A DNA stretch of 64,000 nt from positions 105,920,967 to 105,984,966 of the forward strand of contig CM041084.1 of NCBI GenBank assembly GCA_023079485.1, given 5' to 3'. A program made the translations under genes and the position numbers. This DNA comes from Archilochus colubris (lineage: Eukaryota; Chordata; Aves; Apodiformes; Trochilidae). The notes under the pieces were generated by a model, which was not told where the DNA came from, ran no database searches, and worked only from the letters and a program-made list of their open reading frames with translations. Positions 12,601 to 23,500 of this stretch are shown here, in pieces. How positions within the stretch are numbered: position 1 is the stretch's first letter; the number at the start of each line of letters is the position of its first letter.

Positions 12601-15600
12601 GCATCTTTTAGGTTAACTTTTGGGCATGAGAATAATACACAATAGCCATGCTTGATGGGTCACTGGTTGCATACAACATGCAGCACAGACACTAAAAGAA
12701 AGAGGAAAATCAGGCAAGCCTAATTCTTCCCTCTCAGTTGTAGCAGAAATATGATTAAAAGTAATCCTGAGCAAAGTTTAAATGATCTTGGCAAAATGCA
12801 GTTTTGATTTTTCCAATTAAAAAAAAAAACAAAACAAAAAACCCCCCGTTACATTGGAAGTTGTTCTATGGGTTCAGGAAAAAGCTAAGCTATTGAAAAG
12901 ATATATGAACTATAGGCTTGGGAACTAATGTTTTTCTGTTTGAACCAGGCTTCAAAACCAGACAATAAATCTCACCCTTGAAATTATAAAATCCAGAGTT
13001 ATGACCTCTATATTTTCATAAGTTATGGTCTAATTGTTTGTAATCTATTTTTCCATTTGTAGTGTTTCAGATACCAGTGCCATTTTACAATGCTTTTGGG
13101 AGGTGTGGATTTTCTTTTCAGAACAGTTTAAATATCTGAACAGATGTAACATTAGCCAGCACTGCACAGTGTAACCAGTTGTATAACCAGTTGCCTGTAA
13201 CTGCAGACACTCTTGTCAGAAAATTCTAGTATGATATTTATCAACTTTTAAATGAGAATAAAACTATCAACTTCGATTCAATTTAGAATAATGTAATGCT
13301 TACAGATGAAGAATAGCTGAATGCTTATAGTTACATAGGTGTTTGTTTTTAATGGCCACATTTTCCGTTCCCATGAGACACATTATTAAAAAAAAAAAAT
13401 CTTTCTATAGTATATGCTAGGTTATAACAACAATTATTATGATTTTTATATATATACAATGCCGTCTCCAAAATATTTAATACCCAAGCAGCTGGCGTAC
13501 CATGGCTGATGCTTACTAAATGAATAAATGTTTTGTCTTGTGTTTCCCCAGTGTACTTGCATCCATCTGTTGTCTTGTGTCATTTTTGATTGAGGCCTAG
13601 AGGCATTACCACAAAACAAATAATGTCAATTTTGTTTTCATTATTGTGGGGCCAAGAACCTACTTCCAGCCTGAGAACATTTTGGCATTTGGTGCTGCAC
13701 AGACACAAATGTAAAGAGATATTTTCCACCCAGACACAAAAAAACCCCCCCAGAAAACAACGAACAAAAAAACCTCCATACATTAGGATGCACAGAAGTT
13801 TGCATGGGAAGTTTAAATTGGTATTCATTAAAGGACAAACAACTTTATCAAGTGTGCAGTCTGACTGAAAGCAGATTTACCAAGCTGGCAGGGGAAACTG
13901 TAGTTGCCCCTAATAAGCACTGCAAAGTGAAGCATCTTCTCTGGGTCAGATGACAGGCGAGCATCTGGTTCCCTTCACAGCCTCCTCATCCTCTCTGTGC
14001 CTGCAGCCTGCCCTCTGCCAAGACAAGAGCTCACCAGCTCCCACCCAGAGGCAGAGGATGCCAGGGTCTGCTTGTGCCTTGCCCTCTCTTGTGTTTCCCA
14101 CGACTGCTTCTCCTCGCTGTTGGGGGCAATCACTCTGTGTTGCTCCAACATGTGAAGCATGAATTTCCATAAGTCCTTTGAATATAGAGAAGGAAATATA
14201 AAGATAGTTCTTGTCTGCAGGGCTCTTGCAAATAGAGGTGTCAGGGATGGGGATGGCTCCTCATGGGGAATGTGGACAGCTTCTCATTTTTATTGACTAG
14301 AGAGGGAATGTACAAAATGCCCAATCCTGCCTGGCCAGCTCAGTTGGTGAGTTCAGGTGCTTGAAGTTGGCACCCTGAAACTCTTTGGATGTTTCAAGGT
14401 AATTACTAGGTCAGAATCAAACCATATGTTTTGAGGGCTTGCCTACTCAATCCTGGCATCACATGCAATTGGGTGGTGGATTTATAGACCCTTCCAAACA
14501 TATACACATACAGCTGTCTATAGTCTTTCTGCTCTTGTATAACTAACTCATGAAAATATCAGTGAGGGTGACACAGCAGGGTGTTTACTTGCAGGTAGAG
14601 GGAGTTTCTGTAGACTCTGTAACATCCAGAACAACTCAGTAACCTGAGCCTCGGAAACCTGACCTGTCTGAAAGCAAACAGTCCTCTTTTCCTTTGAGAC
14701 AGTAGCACTGTGAGAAGAGATATAGTTGCAGCAAGAACAAGAACAAAAATTACAGAGAAGGGTGACTGTTGATTGCAAGTACACAAGACCCTCTGCTCCC
14801 CCCTGTTTGGATAGCACACTTGGCCTGCAAGAGAGATCCAGCATGGCTCCTTCATTTGGCAATACCTTCTAGGTCTAAACCTAGTTCCCATTACCTATTT
14901 AACCCCAAAGAATTATTCATATATAGGTGTGCAGGTTTCATCCCAATTGTGAGTACTCTAGGAGAGGTCAATTGATAATCTCAGAGTCTGTGAGATCAAT
15001 TTTCTCGAGAAACATCTTGGAGTTGTCTGTGCCCACTGTACAAAATGCTTCAGGGACAAAGAGCTGAATCCTGGATTGAGTGAAGTAGATTGTCCCTGAC
15101 ACCTCTGTCAGGACAAGTTTTTCTCAAGAGGAGGACATGATCCCTTTCCCTTGGAACTGCAGAAGTCTTTCCATGTGGCCATGTTTGACAGCTACAAATG
15201 CAGCTGTATTCAAGAACTTTAGTTAAGTAACTCAGCATCATGGAAATTTGTAGGTATTCAGTTAAAACTGATAAGCCATTTCCCATTCTATTCAATCCTA
15301 AATAAATTATATTAAAAATATATTTTCTATCTATTTGGGAGTATATTTCTGAACTTTGAAGACCATTCCTCTGGGGGAGGAGAAAAAGGAGCAAGGGGAC
15401 TTCTCTCATATATTCAGAAGATTTATTCTGGTTTGTATAGTTGCTGGCATGGGAGCGATTCTTTCCCTCAGAAATAGTTGCATGTCACATGTAGCCAAGT
15501 GGTCTAAAATGCAAAATGCAATTGAGCAAGACAGATACAACACAGGCAAGGAAATTTTGTAGAAGAAACTGAAGAAACACTGCTTGTTCACCTCGGTTCC

Positions 15601-15836
15601 CTTTTTTTATAAATAGCTTGAAGCCATGCAATGGGTCTCATGTCAGACTAACTTTTGATTTTTAGGATGGAATAATCTCTGAAGATATTTGGGATTTCCT
15701 TGGTCTTGTTTTTGCTGGGGTGGTGGTGGAAACATTGACTCCTGATCATTAATTTGTTTCTAATTCATTGTCTTGTGAAGACTCTTAGAGGCATGGTGAA
15801 TCATGGATGATTTCTCTCTGCTCTCTGGTTTGTTTT
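9614..15836. other. Unique non-coding stretch with A-runs
   Basis: No gene is supported. Several A-runs occur (near 11641, 11987, 12187, 12820 and 13387), along with a (TA)-rich patch near 13445 and a C-run near 13744. A 13-bp near-duplicate (GTTCAACACTAAG / GTTGAACACTAAG) lies head to tail at 11450-11475. A slightly GC-richer patch at 13940-14160 is open on both strands but has no exon signature. Confidence 0.55.
11450..11475. repeat. 13-bp tandem near-duplicate
   Basis: Two adjacent 13-base units differ at one position (GTTC versus GTTG). The preceding CTTAG also makes part of the segment an inverted repeat of CTAAG, so a weak hairpin is possible. Confidence 0.7.
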
Positions 15837-15905
15837 TTTGTTTTTGGTTTTTTTTTTATTTATTTAAAGAAAAAAAGTCTTGGCAAATGAATAAATAAAT
15901 AAATT
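15830..15905. repeat. T-rich tract followed by (AAAT)n
   Basis: A T-rich tract with isolated G and A is followed, after a short spacer, by about four AAAT units (15889-15905). It is low-complexity sequence; the opposing T-rich and A-rich halves can partly pair. Confidence 0.75.
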
Positions 15906-15985
15906 CTTAAGCAGCCCATGTAACAAAGGTTCTCTTCTGCCCTAACTCAAGCGACCTGATGGTGAGCCCAACTCTAAATCCCTGA

Positions 15986-16022
15986 TATAATAATAAAAAT
16001 AACAATAATAATAATAATAATA
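15986..16022. repeat. (AAT)n microsatellite
   Basis: An ATA/AAT trinucleotide array with one imperfect AAAAATAAC interruption ends in six uninterrupted units, which makes it a likely length-polymorphic site. Confidence 0.88.
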
Positions 16023-16249
16023 CTCCAGTAGCATCTATCCAATTAGAAACAGAACCCCCATATTCCAGGCACTGCACACTACACAGTAAAAGATATTTGC
16101 TATCCTTCCAGGCCCTTCAGCCTAATAAGAGTAACAAACGAAGCCAAAGGCTGTTCTGCCATCAATCAGGGAAGCAGTCTGAGCAGTTGTGCTCTGTGGA
16201 TTCTCTCTGTGAGAAGAGTCTGCAACTGCCTGCTATGCTGGCCTTTATC

Positions 16250-16510
16250 TGTTCCCTAGAGCATGCCTGAGAAAACAGGAAAAAGGTAAGAGGATGAAGG
16301 TAAAGTCAGTTACAAAGTTGTATATCTGATAGAAAGCTACATGGGGAGTAAAAACGAAATCATAAAGTGACAGGACACAAATGCAGTGGGAGTTTGGGGA
16401 AGATGAAAGAAGGAAGGAAATTGGATAACAATAGTGATCAGAAGGAATAAAGGCAAAGACAAATAATGACAAGTAAGACAGAAAGAGGATTAGAGGTGAA
16501 TGATGAAAGC
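16250..16510. other. Purine-biased tract (+ strand)
   Basis: The plus strand is strongly purine-rich: in 16381-16440 only 15 of 60 bases are pyrimidines. The bias keeps the minus strand free of stops, which explains the 151-codon minus-strand open frame (16245-16700) rich in Phe, Ser, Leu and Tyr. I see no repeat unit and no mobile-element signature. Confidence 0.6.
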
Positions 16511-17929
16511 TATGGAAATAAGGATGGTACCAGCTATCAGAATTATAGAAAGTTATTTTGTTTAAGATATCACTATTAGGAGTCAGAAAATGTGTCTTTT
16601 TTACTTTTTTTAACCTAGAGGATCTTAAGAGGACTATTTCAAGGCAAAAGGGATGTTGGGAAGATGTACAAAAGCAACTGAGAATATGTTTACATGGCAC
16701 CAGCTGCTGCTGGAGTTAGGTGAGGATGGTCTAGCTTATGTACTGACAATGCTACAGATTGCATTAGCACAGATTTTCATACAGCCTAAGCAGTCCTGTT
16801 AAAAGGTAGGGGGCTGCAAAGTGATGCTTGAAAATAGTCTTATCTGCTTTTGAAAATTTCACCTAAGCAGGATCCACCAGCTTCTTTTAGTTGTTGTAGC
16901 TACTTGCTTTTCAATTATTTAATAATGACAATTTTTGTAAGGGATAAAAAAGTCAAACCACATTGTCAAGAACATCAGGAAACTTCCTTATGAATAGCTG
17001 ATGCATGTAGAAAGGCATCAGCTTTGGAGTTTGTTTTACAGACACAATTTTGGCTGGCTCCCAGGGAGTCTAAGCCTGAATACATGTAAGGGACTACGGG
17101 TAGAGTGCCAGGCCCCCAATCTGAGAAATCTCCTCTCTAACTATCTCTCTTGCTTTCCTCTTCCCAGGACATATCCTGAAATTCACATCAAGATGCTCTT
17201 GCTGATAGGCTGTACTTACATCTTTTAGTGCTGAGTAGTTTGGGGAGCAAGCACCTAAAAATCCACATAAATACAGTTGTGAACACCTTCAGACTCCCCA
17301 TGCAGCTGAGTGCACCTCTGCACTGCAGCCAGAACTCCTTGCCATAGGCACAGTGCTGAGACCCAGAACTCCTCAGAAACAGATGTCAGCCCTGTGTCAT
17401 TTTTGTGTTGACAAGAGACCACGAGAGAGCGAGGAGACAGAGAGACAAACACAGCAGCAAGGCCCCTGCTAGGACAGGAATGAAGGAGCCTTGGGGCACT
17501 GTCAAGATGGAGCCCCACCATGGCTGAAGCACTTCCAGTGTCTCTGTGTCTGGGGGGGCAAGGGGTGTTTGAGATCTGTGTGCTATTCCACATCTGCTTC
17601 CAGAGGTTTATGCCAAACAGCAGCAGCAGGGTGAGTTTTGCAGCACCTGGGCTCTGAGTGCTCCAGAGTATCTCCAAATTCACCACCAGAAATGATTAAT
17701 TGAAGAGGTGTAAATCACACCAACCATACTAATGTAGAGTAATCTCATCCAAAGTTTTTCTACTGCTAAGTTTAGTAAAACCACTTTTCTCTTGTTCCTT
17801 GTAATAATGCTTTGCTGTCCCCAGAGAATAATACTCCTTAGCTTAATAGGAGTACATATGTAGTTAATAGCTGGAGCTTGTACAGCTTGTAACACCTTGC
17901 TCTGCTTCCCAAAATGTCAAGTTTCTGAG
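16511..17929. other. Unique non-coding stretch
   Basis: No gene is supported. A GC-richer patch (17255-17690) is open on the minus strand for 143 codons, but the peptide has no recognisable domain. A CAG/CAGCAG cluster lies near 17620. Confidence 0.5.
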
Positions 17930-19150
17930 TGGGACTGGATTACCACAATACCTTGTATGTAGCCTTGGTGGTTAAAACACGTTTAATTTCTCTGGGGCTT
18001 ATATTTCATTTGATTCCTCACCATGCAGGATATTTGAGTGTCATCAATTTATCGTGAAGGTCAAATTCTGAAGACCTGACTCATCCAAAAGTGGTGTTAG
18101 GGATTTGGTAATTCCCAGGGTCCTATGGTGGAGGAGAAACATACATTTCTGTAACTAAAATGACACAGTAGCAGAGATAATATCTGCATATTTTTTCCAG
18201 CCAAAGCTCTTGGGTAAATCAGCTCACAGAATGAGGGATATCTGGCTGCAAAGAGATCCACAAACAGTAATTATCAGAGGTGGGTGGGAAAGGATCATTA
18301 CAGCTCCAGGAGGATTTCAATACCTGATGATTACTTTCATGCCTATTTAAAATGAAAGCTCAAAACGTCAAAGTTCTCCTTAGCCGGACTCCAAACTCAG
18401 TTTAAAATCCTGGGCAGATGCAAACTGTTCCTGAAGCACCAGAAATTCTGAAATATAAAACCCGCTGATTAATTAATCTTTCATGTGAAAGGTTTTCCCA
18501 CCAGGAAGGAAAGGATTTCTGAGGTCAGGCTCTTGGAAGCACTGAGCTGGCAGCCCAGCAAGCACAGCTGGTGGCCAGCAGTGAGAAGACTCTCACAACA
18601 ATTTCTCCCAGTGAACTCCAAGCCTCCTTAAACCAGCTTGAGGATGAATATGCCTCCAATGAAAGAAGGCTCTGTGAGCCATCACTGTTCAGAAGGAACT
18701 GTCGAGAAAATGTGTTCCTTTCCACTTAGAATCCAAAAAGGGTACAGAGAGTGCCATGTTTCATCAGCATAAATAATTAATTGCAGAAGGACATGTAATA
18801 TTCATAGCTGAAAATCATTAAACAAAATAGGCTGTGAAAAAAATCTTTAACATGAAGGGATATTAATCATTTAGCCACAGATTCAGCTTAGAGCTTCTCT
18901 TTTGTTTAATTTAATTATTATTTTTAAAAATCTATTCACAGGCAGATGTTGCTCTGCAAACCCACACAACTAATTCCCACATGTGAGACAGTCAGCCTGA
19001 GGTTTTGCCTCTTGCAGTATTAATTAACATCACGAGGCATTGTTAATGATAGTGGACAAAGTGAAAATGAATTATTTTCTGTGCTTGGTAAAATGAGGAT
19101 GAAAATGGGTCAAAAGAACAATGCTTTTTTGAACAGCTTTTTTATTATTG
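17930..19150. promoter_or_regulatory. Candidate conserved non-coding / enhancer-like block
   Basis: This repeat-free block has the texture of vertebrate developmental enhancers: homeodomain-type TAAT cores are dense (GATTAATTAATC near 18470, AATAATTAATTG near 18772, GTATTAATTAAC near 19018), together with CACATGTGAG and short balanced-GC segments without simple repeats. Conservation cannot be measured from one sequence, so this is an inference from motif density. It contains a short open frame (18523-18729) that could instead be an exon. Confidence 0.25.
18523..18729 (+). other. Short protein-like open frame, unidentified
   Basis: A 68-codon plus-strand frame runs from just after a TGA (18520-18522) to a TAG (18727-18729). 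Its middle reads like a charged helical peptide, with segments such as ELAAQQAQLVASSEKT and LNQLEDEYASNERR, unlike the Phe/Leu-rich chance frames nearby. It has no ATG at its start. A GTCAG just inside the frame could serve as a splice acceptor, though its pyrimidine tract is poor, and CTGTGAGC near 18671 could serve as a donor. The opposite strand is also open over the same interval, which weakens the case. I do not recognise the peptide. It is either a chance frame or a small exon. Confidence 0.15.
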
Positions 19151-19573
19151 TATGCTCCCAGATGTTTTAGTTTATACAAGGTGAAAAAAAAGTCAAATCT
19201 CTCTAGATTTTCTGTCTCCAATCACACACAAACAGAGCTTCGTAGGATGGGGGTGTTTAAAAGCAAGAATTAGCACCAAAGCTTCATGAGAATTTTCTAT
19301 CTAGAAGATATGAAAATGCTTCCATGTAAGAGCTGAATCCATGTCAGCAAGCAGAAAAGTCCAGAGCTATTCAGCCCCTCCCAATGAGGAGGTGATGCCA
19401 GGGCAAAACCCATGACCTGGCATTGTACAGCTCATGGCCCAGATAAAAATCACATTCAAATTAACTGTGTCAGATCTCACTGAAGGTCTTGTTGTCTTCT
19501 TGCCCTTCTGACATCCCTTTTCTCATTTCCACTCTTTTCCCCAGAAAGCATAGCTTAGCCTGAAACTGGACCC

Positions 19574-19598
19574 TTTTTTTTTTTTTTTTTTTTTTTTT
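19574..19598. repeat. Poly(T) tract, 25 bases
   Basis: Twenty-five consecutive T. It could be the A-tail of a minus-strand retrocopy, but the sequence to its left (the copy body in that orientation) resembles no gene or element I know. It is likely length-variable. Confidence 0.85.
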
Positions 19599-22500
19599 GT
19601 GAGGTGGATTCAGTTCTGACAAGTAGGAAAATAATCTAGAAAATAAGAGTAAAAAGTGCAAAGGAGGACTGGTTGGAAAAATTTCAGCTGGCTGAAGGTA
19701 AGAATGACTGAACATTTACTACTATTGGGTCTGTGGCCAACTATCCATCAGGATGTTACCAGAGCCTCAGCTTAAAGATCAACATGGTTTTTTCCTCCGT
19801 TTTTTATGGTTACCTTGGGTTCCTGGAATAAGTGCAGCAATTCTTAACCAAGACCTGTCGTGTCTTTTGTGCTCTGCTATACGCTTAGATAGTTCTAAAA
19901 TATTTAATTCATGCAACCAGTCCCCAGCCAAAGAGCCTGAACAGAGGGAGAAGAAACTGTACACCTGAATTTTGAAGTGTCTTTGAGGAAGAAGCCGTTA
20001 TTCGCTTAAAAGTTCATTGAGTGCTGCAACCCTTTTAAGTACAAACATCCAGTGCTTCTGAGCTGTATTTATATCATTGCATTACTACATATATATACTT
20101 CATAAACTTAGACCAGAGCCTGAAGTAGATCATGGACCTTGCAGAGGCTCCTTCATGCATCTACAGATACACAAAAAAAGACTTAAAACTACTCTGCTGG
20201 TGAAGGTGATAATTTCCCTGGTCTTTAATATGGTCAAACGTTTGTCAAACCTGAAAATGTGTGCTCTGGAAAGTAGGTATAAAACCTACAGAGTGAAGAT
20301 TCTCCATTCCCTCACACTTCATGGTTATGTTTGTTATTTGCAGACACTTCAAAAGACTGAAGGGGACTGCAGAAAACAAAATAGGATAAGAGCTTATGGG
20401 CTTGCAGGTCACATACAGTACTTTCAGGAAAGGTACAACTATACGAAAAACATACAGTTAGTTTTTCTTTCAGCAAACTGTCTGTGACAGTGAAGTGAGA
20501 TATTTTTCTTCATTAGCTAGCAAAGCATCATGCCTTCATGTTGAATATTTTATACTTCCATAAGGGAGTTACAGACACATATATGCTTTTCTGTCTCACC
20601 TGCAAGGTTATTCAAGCTTTGAAAATAAACAAGAAGATTTTTTTTTTTGTGGTGATTTACTGTACTATGCTGGCACATCGTCATGAAATTGGAAAGGAAT
20701 TTTTGTTCTATTTTTAATGAAAATCATAACACAGTCTTAGTTCCATAGAAGTCACTAGTGTCTCCATGGCAATTCTCAGATGTGTAAACAGGTAGTTAAA
20801 GTAATTTCTGGTGAAATAATTTTGCTGTGAGTTTATAATGTTCTTTCCCTCTGTATCTGTTTGTCCAGCCTACTCTGCTGGGCTGCCCTCTTGTCTGCTC
20901 TCTAGAGCAGACTTCGCATAGGCACAGTGCCTAGAATGATGTCCTTTTAATGTCCTTTTATCAATATCCTTAGAACAAATAGGTCAGCTAGCATCTTATG
21001 TCTGTAACCAGGATGGTGACCAGTAAAACCAGTGTCAGTTTGCTGCTATGTTATGATTTTTAGGGCAACATCCCTTCTATCAGGTGATAAAAAATATGAG
21101 GGAAAAATACTTTTCCTCATTGGGAAAGAAAGGAAGCAAGCAGGATGGGGCAGAGTTCTGGGTGGCATGGTTTTTTGTGGACAGAATGAGCTGGCAGAAA
21201 TGGATGCATCAAATTTACTCGTGCTAAAAGCTGATCAGTTAATCTGGCATGAACTAGGGCTCTATTTCTACTATCAAGATCTGAGGGCATAATTACATGA
21301 GCCACAGCACTTGTAAGGACATTCACCTCGGTCATGAATTTATTAGAAAACAGGGCAAATGCATTTGCATACTGAGTTCATATTTCTAGAGGAAGAAATC
21401 TATGAACTATGCCAAAATAAGAATTTAAATTATCTAATATGAACTTGTGAAATGTAATGAATGATTTAATAACATCTTCGGCACTAGCACAGATGGCTCA
21501 CCATGTTGGTACTTCACTCTGCCTCATAGAGTGGGAATGGTTGAGAAATGCCACACGTCTCTATTACACAGTATTATCCTGGGTGCTAGCACAGTGTTCC
21601 ATTGAAGAAGTTTTAATGCCAGAGCATGAAAGTTATCCTCACGTTTCAACTGCAGAGGAAAAGTCTTGTTGATTTATAACTGCTGAGAGGTTTAAAATGG
21701 GACAGAAGTGAGCTTTGATCTTCTGTGTGGGTCAGATAATGTCCTAAAATCATATGAATCAAAGTAGAAGTTAAGTTTCTACTGTGTGTTACTGCTAAAA
21801 AAAAGTTCTTTTCGAAGGAGAGGGAAAAATCAGCAACAAACTCTGAAGCTACAGGGTTGGACAGTAGCATAACCCTAAAAAGCGAATAATGTTTGGGTAC
21901 ATCATTACCTTTAGTCTTATGTAAGATATGTTTGAAGGAAACAAGGTTTTGGAGTGATGACTAGATATTTTCTGAAAGTTCTGAGATTTGAAATTGCTAG
22001 CAATTGAGGTGATGAGAACTGATAGGTATTTAAAAAGAAAAAAGCCAAAAATCCCCCAAGAACAAAAGCAACAACCAAACCAAAACTGTTTAAAACTCTG
22101 ATTTGACTAATCACACCATTTTAGAAAATTGTGCTTTTGGGAAGAAGTAGAAGGAAGAATGGTTATTAGTCACAAGTGTAATGGAACGAAAGCTGCTTAA
22201 GCCAGGACTGTCACTAAAATAAATGCTTGTTAAATTATATCCTTAAAATCTGGTGGCTAGCAATCTGTGTAAACCCTAGGACTCAGTGAAGACAAATTAT
22301 TTTCTTGCAAAAAGAGTGGTAGCAAAGCTTGGGCTGCCTCAGATGGGCTACTAACTTGTCCTGGCAGTCAGAACTTGCTTTTCAGCAAATTTAATTGTAT
22401 TATTTATGGTTGCAACGTGGGGAAGTTTCAGAAAACTTTACACAAAACTTGTGAGCATGCAGATGACCTTTCTAGTTCAACCTGCACTGCAGATTGTCTA

Positions 22501-23149
22501 AACAAGCAGATATTTATTCTTATTTTAATATTTTATTCAATACTTACTCTTCTGGTTTCATTAAAACAGGGAATTACCATATAAAGCAACAGAATAGGGG
22601 ATAAATCTCTGTTTCTCTTTAAGTTCTTGACAAAATTCTCGCTGATTTCAAGAGGAAAGAGATTTGATCTTTTTCTGAAGTGCTTATCTAAATCCTTGAG
22701 AAACAGAAGTTTTTGAATTTTGCTCTAGGACACATTGAGAACTATCAAGCCTCCTTTGAAACAACAATATTTCAGCTGCTATTGCTCTGACTAAAGCCAG
22801 TTGCAGGTTTTCTTCTGGCATCTGTGTACATTTTAAGGCTGTGCTAAAATGGGTCTTGGTTAAACGCTATTTGTGGCAATGGTGTCACCTCACAAGTAAC
22901 AGCAAACACCTCTGTTTTCATCTCCCCCAGAGAGGGTCCTCTGATGGCTTTCAGGAGAATGAGTTATCCCAACACCTTTCCACACTGATTGCACTGGGAA
23001 CCTCAGAGCAGTGAATCAGAGGGCAAATTTACTTTTTATAAGAGCTTCCTTCTGTCAGAGAGCATGGCTGGAAAAAGCTCAGACAGTGGGTCAGGAGAAG
23101 CTACTTCTACCTTTAAGGAGCTGTTGTTTGGTAGGAGCTTATAACTAAT
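19599..23149. other. Unique non-coding stretch
   Basis: No gene is supported. Two short hairpin-capable segments lie close together: GTCTGCTCT-CT-AGAGCAGAC (20893-20912) and TAGGCAC-A-GTGCCTA, just downstream. TGTCCTTTTA is also repeated head to tail near 20940. The 136-codon frame at 20077-20487 has no domain. Confidence 0.55.
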
Positions 23150-23500
23150 TTAACAAGGACAGATAAGACACTCAGTATTGTACATTGTTATAGTTAGCAA
23201 GAGGTACTTTGACATAGATTAGACCCAGTTTCTAACTGTTGTCTTTTAGCACACCGGGCCTTTGGAAGTGCGACAGCTTTTATCTTGGTGTCACGGACAG
23301 TGGTAAAATGTGTTACAACCACCTGATAAACGTAAAAAGCAGCAGCAGACTAGTGCAGAATTCTCCCTGCAGTCTAATGATCTGTTATTCATCACTGTTT
23401 ATAAATGCCCTTACTGTATGTTTGCTATGCTGTCATGGAAACAGCGATTCAGACAACCAATTTAGAGCAAATTAAAATGATGCTGTCAAGACAAGAATAT
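23150..23500. promoter_or_regulatory. Candidate conserved non-coding element
   Basis: This is a repeat-free segment of balanced composition with isolated CpGs. It includes TGTCATGGAAACAG near 23432, which resembles an RFX/X-box half site, followed by CAACCAATTTAG and TTAAAATGATG. The texture resembles vertebrate conserved non-coding elements, but conservation is untested. Confidence 0.2.

Noticed and set aside
16245..16700. 151-codon minus-strand open frame
   Set aside because: It follows from the purine-rich plus strand, which removes stop codons from the minus strand. The peptide is a biased Phe/Ser/Leu mix with no domain.
17255..17686. 143-codon minus-strand open frame in a GC-richer patch
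   Set aside because: GC content lowers stop frequency here; the peptide has no domain and no exon signals.
19574..19598. Poly(T) as tail of a processed pseudogene
   Set aside because: No gene-like body, target duplication or poly(A) signal could be identified beside it.
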